NCBI GenBank assembly: GCA_947650285.1
Contig: CANTFL010000470.1
Coordinates: forward strand, 434,001-498,000
Length of the DNA: 64,000 bases
Source of the DNA: Hyaloperonospora brassicae
Lineage: Eukaryota > Oomycota > Peronosporomycetes > Peronosporales > Peronosporaceae
Reading direction: 5' to 3'
Position 1 is the stretch's first letter, and each line of letters begins with the position of its first letter. The notes under the pieces are model-generated. The model worked only from the letters and a program-made list of their open reading frames with translations. It did not search any database and was not told where the DNA came from. Positions 43,615 through 52,399 of this stretch are shown here, piece by piece. The position numbers and the translations under genes were made by a program.

Positions 43615-46140
43615 TTACTCCACGGAGAAGTTATACTCCGCGAAGAAAGACATCCACCTCGCCATTCTTTGCGAGAGGTGTGGGCTGTTTACGGCCGTGC
43701 GTAATGACGCATGGTCCGTGTAGACAACAAACGGTCTATCTCCCAAGAGATAGACGCGAAACTTAGCCAGTGCGTATTTCATGGCAAGGAGTTCCTTGTC
43801 ATGCACTGGGTAATTACGCTCAGCTGCTTGCAGCTGACGCGACTGATAACAGATGACGCGCTCCGCGCCATCTGCATCGAACTGCATTAACGCACAGCCG
43901 ATTGCGAAATCGCTGGAGTCACAGACCACATGAAATGGTCTGTCCTGATCTGCATTCGCCAAGATAGGCGATTGCATCAAGCTCCGCTTGATACCTTCAA
44001 AGGAACGCTGGCACTCAGCGTTCCATGACCACTTGACATTTTTCTTGAGCAAGCAAGAAAGATGAACAGTCATCTCGGCGTAGTTGCGCGAGTACTTGTG
44101 CAAGTACGCCGCAAGACCAAGGAACTTCCTTAGTACCTTGACATCGACTGGCACTGGCCAGTCGGTGATCGCCTTGATCTTTTCGGGATCAGGGCGTACG
44201 CCGTGTTTACCCACGATGCACCCAAGAAGTGGTATTTCGCTAGCCGCGAATATACACTTCTTGAGGTTTGCGTACAACTTATGCTTGCGCATAAGTTGAA
44301 GAACCTGACGAACGTGAGTTCTGTGAACTTCAACGTCCGTCTTTCCGTCCATAGCCCGGATATGGACGAACACATCGTCGAAGTAACTCGGTGCGAAGTC
44401 TCGCACCGGTCTCAACAGATTTGTTACACATCTGTTGAATGTTGCAGGGGCATTACTCAGCCCCTGTGGCATCACTAGCCACTCCCACAGCATCCCGCTG
44501 GGGGTACTCACTGCCGTGAACGGGACGTCCCGTTCACGCATCAGGATCTGATAGAATCCATCCATCAGATCCATGGACGAAAAGATGGTGCTCTTTGACA
44601 TACCATCTATGATTACGTCCTTCCTCGGTATCGGCGTCTGAGCCGGTACCGTTGCAGCATTCAACTTGTTGAATGCGTGCACTATCCGCCACCCTCCTGT
44701 GGCCTTTCGCACACAGAAGGTCGGAGAGCTGTGAGGGGATGTTGATTCCCTCACATGGCCCGCTGCTAAGCGATCGGCAAAGAACTTGTCGATCGCTATC
44801 ACTTGTTCACGAGGCAGTGGCCACTGCTTCATGACACAGTATTTCGAGCCCAGTTTGAGCTCGATCTCGTGTCGAGTGCCTTTGTCCTTAGGCAACTCGC
44901 AAGGTACGGATTCAGGGAACACATCCCTGAATTCGATCAAAACCCTATACAAAGGATTTGCCTGAAGTGACTCCCAGGATTGGGACGCGTATCGCTCAAT
45001 CCGAGTCTTCTCATCGAGGACACTTTCGTCCATCGATGAGATGCTGAGAACCCGTTCGTTCTCAGCAAATACTGTTGCCGACCGAATGTCGGTCACATAC
45101 TCGTCCTCTGTGACGAGTATGCAGATCTGCTTGACTTTGCCACTACGCAGATCACGCAAGAACCGTTTCGGTTCTAGTGTTGGCAACTGAGTTATCTCCG
45201 AAGTCATCTTCGGAGGCACAATCAGATCAAGCGTATAAGCTCCTACGCTTGATCCGTCATTAACCAAGACGTTCAACGTCTCGGTTTCTTCCTGGGAACT
45301 TGCTTCCATAGGTTGCTGAGGGCCTGATCCCTCAGCAAGCAACTCTTGAGGAACTCCTTCCTCAAGTACGTGGGGACTTTTTCCCTCGACGTATTCCGAC
45401 TGTGGCTGTGCAACCACAGTCAGGAACCGATCCTCTACGGTCGACTCTCCAGTCGACCTAGGATTTTCATGTTGCCCCTTGGGGGCAACAGACTTCTTTC
45501 TTCTAAGATGCTGCCCGCTAGGCATGCATCCATGTCCCGGTCCACTCGACTTATTCGAGTGGTGGACCTTCGGCGCAGCCTGTACTTCTGTACAGCCGCC
45601 GGGAGCTTGCTCCACAGTGTAGTGATCAACTACACTGTGATCTTGTGCAGTCGTGCTAACGACCGTACCGAAAGTGAGGCCATCGCACTCACTCGCAGAA
45701 CACCCACACGCTTGTGAACGCTCCAAGATGTTCATCAGATGGCCATCTGATGAACAAGCAGCAGGCATCTTCACGGATCGATGCTGCCAGCTCACTCTTG
45801 GCTCGTACTTTCTGAGCCAAGGTAATCCCAGGATGACATCAAATTTGTCATCCAGATCCAGTACGATGAAGTCATCATCGTACTGTTCGCCCTCTAACGT
45901 GTAGCGGATTCCTACTACACGTTTCTCAACGGTTATCGATGCGCCTGTTGCAAGGCGCACCTTCATTCTCGTAAGGGGAATGTCGCGCTCAACGAACTTG
46001 AGCCTACGACCCTCTAGTGACTGGCGACGAACAAAGTTGTTCGACGCCCCACAGTCTACTAGGGCACGAAGCGACAAATCATTCGTCGCTTCCAACTTCA
46101 AGGTGATGGGCGAAACGTCATCACAGGTGCAGAGACACAC
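43615..46140 (-). CDS. Protease-RT-RNase H polyprotein segment of element D
   Basis: A long open stretch of 841 codons. Its N-terminal part is a retropepsin with the box LVDCGASNNFVRR (near 46,050; Cys replaces the usual Ser/Thr after the Asp, as I recall for related oomycete elements) and DVILGLPWLRKYEP. RT spans the middle: SSPTFCVRKATGGWRIVHAF, PQGLSNAPATFNRCVTNLL and the catalytic YFDD at 44,374-44,385. The C-terminal RNase H has VVCDSSDFAIG, HDKELLAMKYALAKF and VYTDHASLRTAV. The frame ends where a run of six T (43,611-43,616) shifts it, just before the LSRRPDF end of RNase H. It is normally reached by frameshifting from gag; a further indel near 46,120 now separates it from that frame. 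Its 5' end has no ATG of its own. Confidence 0.85.
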   Translation of the reverse strand: MCLCTCDDVSPITLKLEATNDLSLRALVDCGASNNFVRRQSLEGRRLKFVERDIPLTRMKVRLATGASITVEKRVVGIRYTLEGEQYDDDFIVLDLDDKFDVILGLPWLRKYEPRVSWQHRSVKMPAACSSDGHLMNILERSQACGCSASECDGLTFGTVVSTTAQDHSVVDHYTVEQAPGGCTEVQAAPKVHHSNKSSGPGHGCMPSGQHLRRKKSVAPKGQHENPRSTGESTVEDRFLTVVAQPQSEYVEGKSPHVLEEGVPQELLAEGSGPQQPMEASSQEETETLNVLVNDGSSVGAYTLDLIVPPKMTSEITQLPTLEPKRFLRDLRSGKVKQICILVTEDEYVTDIRSATVFAENERVLSISSMDESVLDEKTRIERYASQSWESLQANPLYRVLIEFRDVFPESVPCELPKDKGTRHEIELKLGSKYCVMKQWPLPREQVIAIDKFFADRLAAGHVRESTSPHSSPTFCVRKATGGWRIVHAFNKLNAATVPAQTPIPRKDVIIDGMSKSTIFSSMDLMDGFYQILMRERDVPFTAVSTPSGMLWEWLVMPQGLSNAPATFNRCVTNLLRPVRDFAPSYFDDVFVHIRAMDGKTDVEVHRTHVRQVLQLMRKHKLYANLKKCIFAASEIPLLGCIVGKHGVRPDPEKIKAITDWPVPVDVKVLRKFLGLAAYLHKYSRNYAEMTVHLSCLLKKNVKWSWNAECQRSFEGIKRSLMQSPILANADQDRPFHVVCDSSDFAIGCALMQFDADGAERVICYQSRQLQAAERNYPVHDKELLAMKYALAKFRVYLLGDRPFVVYTDHASLRTAVNSPHLSQRMARWMSFFAEYNFSVE

Positions 46141-46204
46141 AATGATTGTGTATCTGGAGCAACATTCATCAAGAGATTTGCAAATTCTCTTGAGGTTGCT
46201 GGAT

Positions 46205-46244
46205 CAGTAGGGCGCTCCGCCCCTACTGACCCCGACCATTTTTT
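46205..46244 (-). promoter_or_regulatory. -1 frameshift signal between gag and pol of D
   Basis: On the minus strand the heptamer AAAAAAT (46,238-46,244) is phased A AAA AAT in the gag frame, followed by a 9-nt spacer and an 8-bp stem CAGTAGGG/CCCTACTG (arms 46,221-46,228 and 46,205-46,212, 8-nt loop). The gag stop TAG (46,223-46,225) is inside the 5' arm. The -1 frame after the site is open to about 46,090 and reads SVGAERPTDPA, resembling VGAGRPTGVEP of element E. Confidence 0.7.
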
Positions 46245-47377
46245 GATGGTCCGTCTCGCTGTTGCGGCTTCGCAACAGCGCTGGACCCACGCCCATTGCC
46301 CTTTCTGGCAAAAGGTCGTCCATTTCGCTCAGTACTGTTTGGTACTGGGCGTGGAGCACTACACTCGTATGCGTAGTGCCCTAACTTCTGACAGCGATTG
46401 CACCTCTGCACTCGCTTGTTGTTTGTAGAGCGAGGTCTCTCGCTCTCAACATAGCAGAGGTCCATTGGTTCTGGACCTCCGATCTCTTGTCGTCTCGGTG
46501 GACGATAAGAGTTTGAGCTAGCATGAGCCTGTCTCATGCTAAAGTCTTCCTGTTCCGCGGCTGATATCGCTTCTTCAAGCGTATTCAGCTCAAGGCGGAA
46601 CAGGTGGCTCCTGACGGGCCCTTCTGCGAGCCCTTGCATGAACACCGTAATCAACGTGTGTTCATGTACTGGGTTGGCAGTTATACTACTCGCAAGGAGT
46701 CGTATATGTTGTGCGTAAGCGTGCACATCACGCTTACCCTGCTTGAGTTTCAGGAGCTCTGAGCGAGCCCTAAACTCAGCACGTGGCGGCTCAAACGTTT
46801 GTCTGAGCCGGGACTTGAAGTCATCTAGCGACCTAAACACATTTGGGTCGCTACTCTCGAGTCCCAGGGACCAAGTTTTGGCACGCCCTACCAAGTGGGT
46901 CTGAGCAAATGTGAGTTTCATTTGCTCATCTTCGACGCGACAAACCCTTAGGGCTCTGTCGAGTTCGACAAACCATAGTAACAGGGAGTCCTCCGGGACT
47001 TCACTGTACTTGGAGATGTCAACTTTCATGACTTCGGGACGACGCGCATGCGCCGTCCCGCCCACAGCAGCATGGAATTGCTGCTGTCTTAACAGCTCCG
47101 TCTGTTGAGCAGCGAGTTCTCTCAACTGCTCGGCCTGTTGAGAGCCTTGCTGGTGAAGCAAGGCTACTTTCTCCCTCTCGAGAGCAAGTTCATTCTGAAT
47201 GAACTTGGCGATAGCGGCATGTTGTTGGTCTTTGTCTAGAGACTCCGACATGGTGCTGACGACGAGTTCGCCTACGGTAGAACTCATTCGTTCTACCGCA
47301 CCCCATTCGATGTCACTCAAATGGGTAAACCCTTCACGCGTGGCGTGAAAGGTGTCTTCTTCATCCAACATGAACAT
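46223..47377 (-). CDS. Gag protein of element D, 384 aa, intact
   Basis: The start at 47,377 (MFMLDEEDTF) is the first ATG after the primer-binding site. Residues about 50-110 are a Gln-rich coiled coil (EREKVALLHQQGSQQAEQLR). Residues about 125-290 form the retrotransposon gag (capsid-like) domain (LLLWFVELDRALRVCRVEDE; YAQHIRLLASSITANPVHEH). A single CX2CX4HX4C knuckle, CNRCQKLGHYAYEC, lies near residues 326-339, followed by a basic Gly/Arg tail. It would assemble cytoplasmic particles and bind genomic RNA. It ends at a TAG within the frameshift hairpin, so gag alone is the main product and gag-pol the minor one. No lesion seen. Confidence 0.9.
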   Translation of the reverse strand: MFMLDEEDTFHATREGFTHLSDIEWGAVERMSSTVGELVVSTMSESLDKDQQHAAIAKFIQNELALEREKVALLHQQGSQQAEQLRELAAQQTELLRQQQFHAAVGGTAHARRPEVMKVDISKYSEVPEDSLLLWFVELDRALRVCRVEDEQMKLTFAQTHLVGRAKTWSLGLESSDPNVFRSLDDFKSRLRQTFEPPRAEFRARSELLKLKQGKRDVHAYAQHIRLLASSITANPVHEHTLITVFMQGLAEGPVRSHLFRLELNTLEEAISAAEQEDFSMRQAHASSNSYRPPRRQEIGGPEPMDLCYVESERPRSTNNKRVQRCNRCQKLGHYAYECSAPRPVPNSTERNGRPFARKGNGRGSSAVAKPQQRDGPSKNGRGQ

Positions 47378-47386
47378 GTTGGATGA
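47361..47386 (-). promoter_or_regulatory. Hairpin over the gag start codon of D
   Basis: The perfect 12-bp inverted repeat TCATCCAACATG (47,361-47,372) / CATGTTGGATGA (47,375-47,386) has only a 2-nt centre. Codons 1 and 3 of gag (both ATG on the minus strand) lie in its arms. Confidence 0.75.
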
Positions 47387-47421
47387 TGTGGTCCTTGGAA
47401 GGACTACAAAGTGCTACCAGG

Positions 47422-47812
47422 TGTAACGGGGCACACCCTTGCGTAACTTAACGCAAGGGATTTGGGTGCCCCGACGGACGTACACGTGGCAAGCGAGGAA
47501 GCGTAGGTAGGGTAAAAGTAGAACTGTTATATTAATAAATTAAGTCTTTAAACTACTGTCTCTTCGTTTGACTTAATTCAATTATACTAATATAACTGCA
47601 TGTATGGTGACGTCTCGTCACCACTCATTGCGCGCGTCTTGCGGCGATTGGTGGGTTGATATCATCACGATATCAACCAATGAACAGACCCTTTGGTCGA
47701 CCCTTCAATATCACCACTTTGGTGATATTGTTTTAAAGAATATCCATCTTTATATTCTTTATTGTCACTTTCCTTAAAGTGACAATTTCATGTAACGGGC
47801 TGCCCCGTTACA
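47422..47812 (-). repeat. 5' LTR of element D
   Basis: 391 bp, differing from the 3' LTR at about four sites (two near the start, T/C at the TTAAT[T/C]CAA position, G/A near the end). In this copy one hairpin, ATTGTCACTTT/AAAGTGACAAT, is perfect; in the other copy it carries a mismatch. Confidence 0.95.
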
Positions 47813-47817
47813 CTAAG

Positions 47818-48407
47818 GAGGACAGGAACATGTATTTAGAATATTAAACGCACCGGCTAGACCTACTGAATATATGTAAAAGTGTTCTTTAAATCGCGCG
47901 TTTGTCTTTGTTGTGAGACATGACAACGGCAGGCAGTGGCGTCGTCCAAAACTCGCTACCGCAGTCACTTTCTTGTACTTGTGTGATGTACAATTGACAT
48001 CTATTATATCCAGATCATAATTCTAATGTATTCATTTAAACAGAGACTACTCAGTGATGTCGACGATCTCAACCGGATATGCTTATGCTCTCCGTCCATA
48101 ATAGAGCTTCTGTAGCAATAGCGAACAACCATTTATCGCTGTCAAGAGCGTTGTGTAGACAAGGTCAACTATGATTGCGTCGTCACGGCGATCAATGTGG
48201 TACTTTTATTAATCAGACTACGTCGCCAACAGAGACGCATATAGTACTATCAATAGACAGTACCCCGAGATTGCACTCATGCATGAGATGGTTGAGGTAT
48301 TAAAATTATTGTCTAGTGTTAATCTCTTCTGTCAACGCTACAACATGCAGTTTACCGGCACTGCATATTGACCTGGTCAAGTTGCACATCGCGTACGACA
48401 GTCCGCG
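47818..48407. other. Spacer between elements D and E, no gene seen
   Basis: About 590 bp of unremarkable sequence, with no frame or repeat I can interpret. The last five bases before element E (CCGCG) are the likely left target duplication of E. Confidence 0.4.
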
Positions 48408-48942
48408 TGTAACGGGGGTTACACGTCGACTGGTAGTCGACAATAGGTGTGGTGCACACAAGGGACGGGATCCTCATTAAAATAATATTCGAACACGGTA
48501 TCAATTGTTGAAGACTGATGTCTGTCAACAATTGATTACGAGATCTTTTTAGAGGTTTTATTCAGGACATTAGCGAATGGGTTAATTACTTTGTTCCACG
48601 GTGTTCTTCTAGGTTAAAAGAAGAAACAAAATTCAGTTCCCATTTTGATCAACAAAAGACACGTGCCTCTCCGAGGCGTCTTGCGATCTTAAGGAATTAG
48701 CAACGCCTTGCTAAGGCAGCTACTCCTTGTGCACTTAGTGCGATTGATTCTTTGAATCGTTTGGTCCCCTTGGAACAGGGACCGTAAGCTCTCTGAGCTT
48801 GTTGACTCTTTGAGTCGGGTTCTTTGAACCAAGCCTTAGCTCTCGGAGCTGTTGACGCTTTGAGTCGGGTTCGTAGAACCAAAGTTGCTCGTAAGAGCGT
48901 TAAGTCTCCCTCTGACTTAAGGAGCTGTGTAGCTCCGCTACA
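48408..48942 (+). repeat. 5' LTR of element E
   Basis: Starts TGTAACGGGGGTTACA (itself a hairpin) and ends GCTACA. The 3' half (48,663-48,942) is a run of about a dozen short perfect hairpins, mostly 5-bp stems with 3-nt loops, such as GACTC-TTT-GAGTC (48,804-48,816) and GGTTC-TTT-GAACC (48,818-48,830). Confidence 0.95.
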
Positions 48943-48943
48943 C

Positions 48944-48962
48944 TTGGTAGCACTAGAAGTCA
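48944..48962 (+). promoter_or_regulatory. Probable primer-binding site of element E
   Basis: TGGTAGCACTAGAAGTC starts 2-3 bases after the LTR, with the TGG expected for pairing with the CCA end of a tRNA. The D element has TGGTAGCACTTTGTAG at the same place. The tRNA was not identified. Confidence 0.5.
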
Positions 48963-49001
48963 ATCTACACCTGAGTCGGTAACGACTGATCCTTTTTGAG
49001 G

Positions 49002-50033
49002 ATGGAGCAATCTACACCCCTCTCTGAGGCCCAGAAGGTCGCGCTTGAGAAGCTGACCGCGGCCGTAGGCCCAGAGTATGTGGAGGTTCTAGCTGCACAA
49101 GGTCCCGATGTGCTCAATGCACGAGTCGAGACCTTCACGCAGTATGAAACGGCCCTTTTATGGCAGGTTCAAAACCAGGTAGCGTCGGCTATGCCAACAC
49201 GCTACGTGTCAATGCCACCAGAAGAGGCTAAGCCTCGCCCCCTTCGGGTAGACGCCAAACATTAATCCGGGAAGGAGGGCGAAACCTAACACTCTGGATC
49301 CGTGAGATTGAGATGGCCATGAGATCTGGCATTATCTCACTTGAGCACCAGCGGGTCTCGCTGGATATTTCCAAGCTCAATGGGAGGGCTAGAGAGTGGG
49401 CTCTGACATGTGGCACGTCTGTCGTCTTGGCTTTTTCCACATGAGATTCGGTTAAGTTAGACCTTTTGCTAGTTTTCTCGCCACCTAACCAGGATTATCG
49501 CGTGCGCTCACGCTTCTTGTCTACCCGTCAAGGTAAGAATGAGTTAAAGGACTATGTATAAGAGTTGAGAACTCTGATGGATGCTATGCAGGCCGACCCT
49601 CTCCCTGAGACAGGCTTTGTGACATTCTTCATGAAGGGTCTTCGCAATAGCGTTGTTAAGACCTAGGTATTTTTTATCCACCCGTCTACTTTGAAGAGGC
49701 GGTGAGCATCGCTCAAAATGCTGAGCACAACTTCAATTCGGCCAGACTTGGTTGGAGTGGGTACAACCCAAGCTTCGCGAGGGCACCTCTTCGTGCGCCT
49801 CGGCTTACTGTAAGCCAGAACCGATGAATCGCATCCATGCTGAAGATGAAGGTGAAGAGGAGCTTCATGTTGCAGAGCAACGAGAGGAAGTGAGACTCTG
49901 TTACATGTGCGGAAGCACTAAACACTTGCGTCCCACTTGTCCTTTGCGTAAGCAACAACCGGCTTCTATGGGTCGAAACCCCAGCCACAACCAGAAACCT
50001 TGTATGGCACGGGGAAACGTCGACACACAGTAG
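49002..50033 (+). pseudogene. Gag of element E (broken)
   Basis: Starts at the ATG at 49,002 (MEQSTPLSEAQKVALEKLTA). Stops and frameshifts at about 49,260-49,700 break the capsid part. The C-terminal frame 49,752-50,033 holds the zinc knuckle CYMCGSTKHLRPTC (CX2CX4HX4C) and ends at a TAG at 50,031. It would assemble particles and bind RNA. The start and the knuckle are intact, so the lesions are internal. Confidence 0.8.
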
Positions 50034-50051
50034 GTGCGGGGCGCCCTACTG
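50012..50051 (+). promoter_or_regulatory. -1 frameshift signal between gag and pro-pol of E
   Basis: GGGAAAC (50,012-50,018) is phased G GGA AAC in the gag frame. After a 9-nt spacer comes the 7-bp stem CAGTAGG (50,028-50,034) / CCTACTG (50,045-50,051). The gag stop TAG (50,031-50,033) lies in the 5' arm. Protease continues in the -1 frame and overlaps gag by over 30 nt. Confidence 0.75.
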
Positions 50052-50485
50052 GGGTAGAACCGAGGTCTGTTGATACTCGACGAGGTAGAGTGAAACAGGG
50101 CTTAGCCCCACCGAGCTATGTGCCCACCAGCCTTGAGCGTGGATACAAGCCTGACTTGTTAATCGCCGAGGCGAAGATTAAAGGCTTTGAGAAGCATTGG
50201 TCGATCCTAATCGACTCCGGAGCATCATGCAATTATGCTCGACGTCGTTCCCTTGAGGGAAGTCAGCGATACGCTGAAGCGCTCAAAGCGCATGAGGGTG
50301 ATTCAATCACCATTCGTTTAGCGAGTGGTAGTCGCGTCACGGTGCCTAAGGTTCCGTTGAACTTAGGTGTGAAGTTTTTAGACTTTGACAGCATTGAACG
50401 CTGTCTTGTCCTCGATTTGGATTCGAGATATGATCTCATCCTGGGTATGGCTTGGCTTATAGGCCATGAGCCCTGGATTGATTGA
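50018..50485 (+). pseudogene. Aspartic protease of element E
   Basis: An open stretch in the -1 frame relative to gag. The active-site box is LIDSGASCNYARRRSL (catalytic Asp near 50,211), intact here. LDSRYDLILGMAWLIG near the end is the conserved second half (ALLG-like). The enzyme would cut gag-pol inside particles. The domain looks complete, but the polyprotein is interrupted by a stop at 50,483-50,485 soon after. Confidence 0.75.
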
Positions 50486-50795
50486 AGGTCAAACCTTAGG
50501 CGCCACGCGCAAAATTCCTAGCGATTCTTTAGAGAGTCATGAACCCACCTTTGCTAGGCAACAAAAGCGCTATTGGCGCAAGCCATTGACGGAAGATGTC
50601 AATGTGCTGGACATTGGTATGTCAGAGTTAATTAACTCCAATGTCAATGACATTAATATTGAGCGGAGCTCTTTCAACATATGTGAAGGGAGTTATACTC
50701 CGTTGAGTGATACTCATGTGATACTGAGTCACTGCATGCTGCAGGCATGGTTGGCCTAGGGCCGAGAAACCAAGAATGTAGTTCCTCTGATGTGA

Positions 50796-52396
50796 GTGGG
50801 GGTGGCACGTGAAATTTTACAGAGTGATGGCGGCCGAGGTGGCACCTCACTGAATGTCGGTAATGACATTGATGGCGAGAAGCCAGAGTGTTCAGGGCTA
50901 GTCCCCGATGCTGTACGTGAAGTGGTACGTGTAAATTCACTGGGTGAAGCGTTCGAATTACGTAACTCTTTGCCAGATATCGTTCAAGACATAAGCTTTC
51001 GTATAGATTGTGCTAAGATAAATAAGAACCACGGCGACCCTATTGTCCCGGCCCCTAGAAGACGTATGGTTGCTTTGGGGAAACGATTCCAGCGTAAGGT
51101 GGCAACTGCTAAGCGCCCAACGTCTAAGAAGACACGAAGTGATAATAGTAATAATACACAATATACACTTGTCAATGGGTTAACTGGCCAGGTTGATGGC
51201 AATATTAGTCTTGAGACTCTTCCATCCTTGGATACTCTCTTTGACCTAGATGAAATGTCTGACGGCGAATTTAGCCAAGCCTTACCGGCAGGAGAATTTT
51301 CCGAGTTAGTGGTCATTCGGCCGGATTTTGAGTTGAACTCATCCTCGTTATTGGACGTGTCTGTCCTTGAGGACACAAAAGCGGCATCGGATGCCCGTAG
51401 TGGAACTTCGATCCTTTAGGATCTTCTCGATTCGTTCTATCCTTTGGTACAGGAACTTCTGGACGTGGTGTGTCACAACCCATCGTCCGTCTTACCTCCC
51501 GATAGAGGTGTACGTCATGAAATTGACTTGGATCTTGGAACTACATACTGCGTAACACGGCGGTGGCCTTTACCGAAACAACAGTGTGACGTCATTGACG
51601 AATTATTTCATGCAAAGCACGCGGCAGGAATGGTACGTGGGAGCAAATCTCCCCATATCACACCGACCTTCTGTGTCAGAAGCCTAATGGGAAGTGGCGT
51701 ATTATTCATGCTTACAATAAGCTGAATGCAGCCACCATCCCGGCTCAGGCACCAATTCCGAGGAAGGATGTTCTTCAGAACAATATGGTGGGATGAACAA
51801 TGTACAGTGCGCTCGACTTAGTCGGTGGTTGATACCAACTTCTCATGCGAGAAAGCGATATTCCGCTGACAGAAATCAGCACTCCAAGCGGTATGCTCTG
51901 GAAGTGGTTTGTTATGCCTCAAGGGTTATCAAATGCTCCGGCTACATTCAATCGTTTTGTGACACAATTGTTCAGACCTCACCGAGGATATGCACAGACG
52001 TACTTTAATGACATCTTTGTCCACAGTCGTGCTACGAACGGTCAGTCAGATGTGGACAATCACATTGACCATTTACGAGTGGTGCTCGAGTGCATGCGCA
52101 CGAATAAGTTGTACGCCATCGCGTCTAAGTGCATCTTTGGTGCATGGGAGATTCCTTTTTTAGGGTGCTTTATTGGTAAGCGAGGCCTTAGAGCGGATCC
52201 CGCTAAGGGAAAAGCCATAGTTGATTGGCCGGTTCCAAAAAACCAAAAGGACTTACGTAAATGGCTTGGCCTTGCTCACTACTTACATAAATACAGTGCG
52301 AATTACGCAGATATGGCTTGGCCATTATCCAATCTCCTTACAAAAAAGTGGAATTTTGCTGGACTAGCACCTAGCATGATGCTTCTCAAGCAGTAA
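50796..52396 (+). pseudogene. Linker and reverse transcriptase of element E (broken)
   Basis: 50,796-51,419 is the protease-RT linker, ending MSDGEFSQALPAGEFSELVV and onward, as in element C. RT follows in three frame-shifted parts: 51,444-51,725 (PSSVLPPDRGVRHEIDLDLG; ITPTFCV) and 51,845-52,396 (MPQGLSNAPATFNRFVTQLF). The catalytic motif at 52,001-52,012 reads YFND, where C and D have YFDD, so one metal-binding Asp is lost. It is therefore inactive on two counts. Confidence 0.8.
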
Positions 52397-52399
52397 AGG

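Larger units (their letters stand above)
39844..47817 (-). mobile_element. Element D: young Ty3/Gypsy retrotransposon, hairpin-rich, with TSD
   Basis: LTRs 39,849-40,239 (3') and 47,422-47,812 (5') are both 391 bp and differ at about four sites. CTAAG at 39,844-39,848 and 47,813-47,817 is a perfect 5-bp target duplication. The minus-strand order is gag, PR-RT-RNase H, integrase, chromodomain; a 529-codon ORF runs the other way. The polypurine tract AAGGGGGGTGA abuts the 3' LTR (40,240-40,250). The primer-binding site near the 5' LTR reads TGGTAGCACTTTGTAG on the minus strand. Gag and the antisense ORF are intact; pol carries several single-base indels and one stop. The whole interior is built of short hairpins. 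Confidence 0.95.

Noticed and set aside
45346..45717. Plus-strand ORF of 123 codons inside D pol
   Set aside because: It lies opposite the intact PR-RT frame. The hairpins of D make the opposite strand look similar, so open antisense frames are expected there.
48408..48942. Hairpin series considered as a CRISPR-like repeat array
   Set aside because: The stems differ in sequence and there are no constant repeats with unique spacers; the setting is eukaryotic and the block is an LTR.
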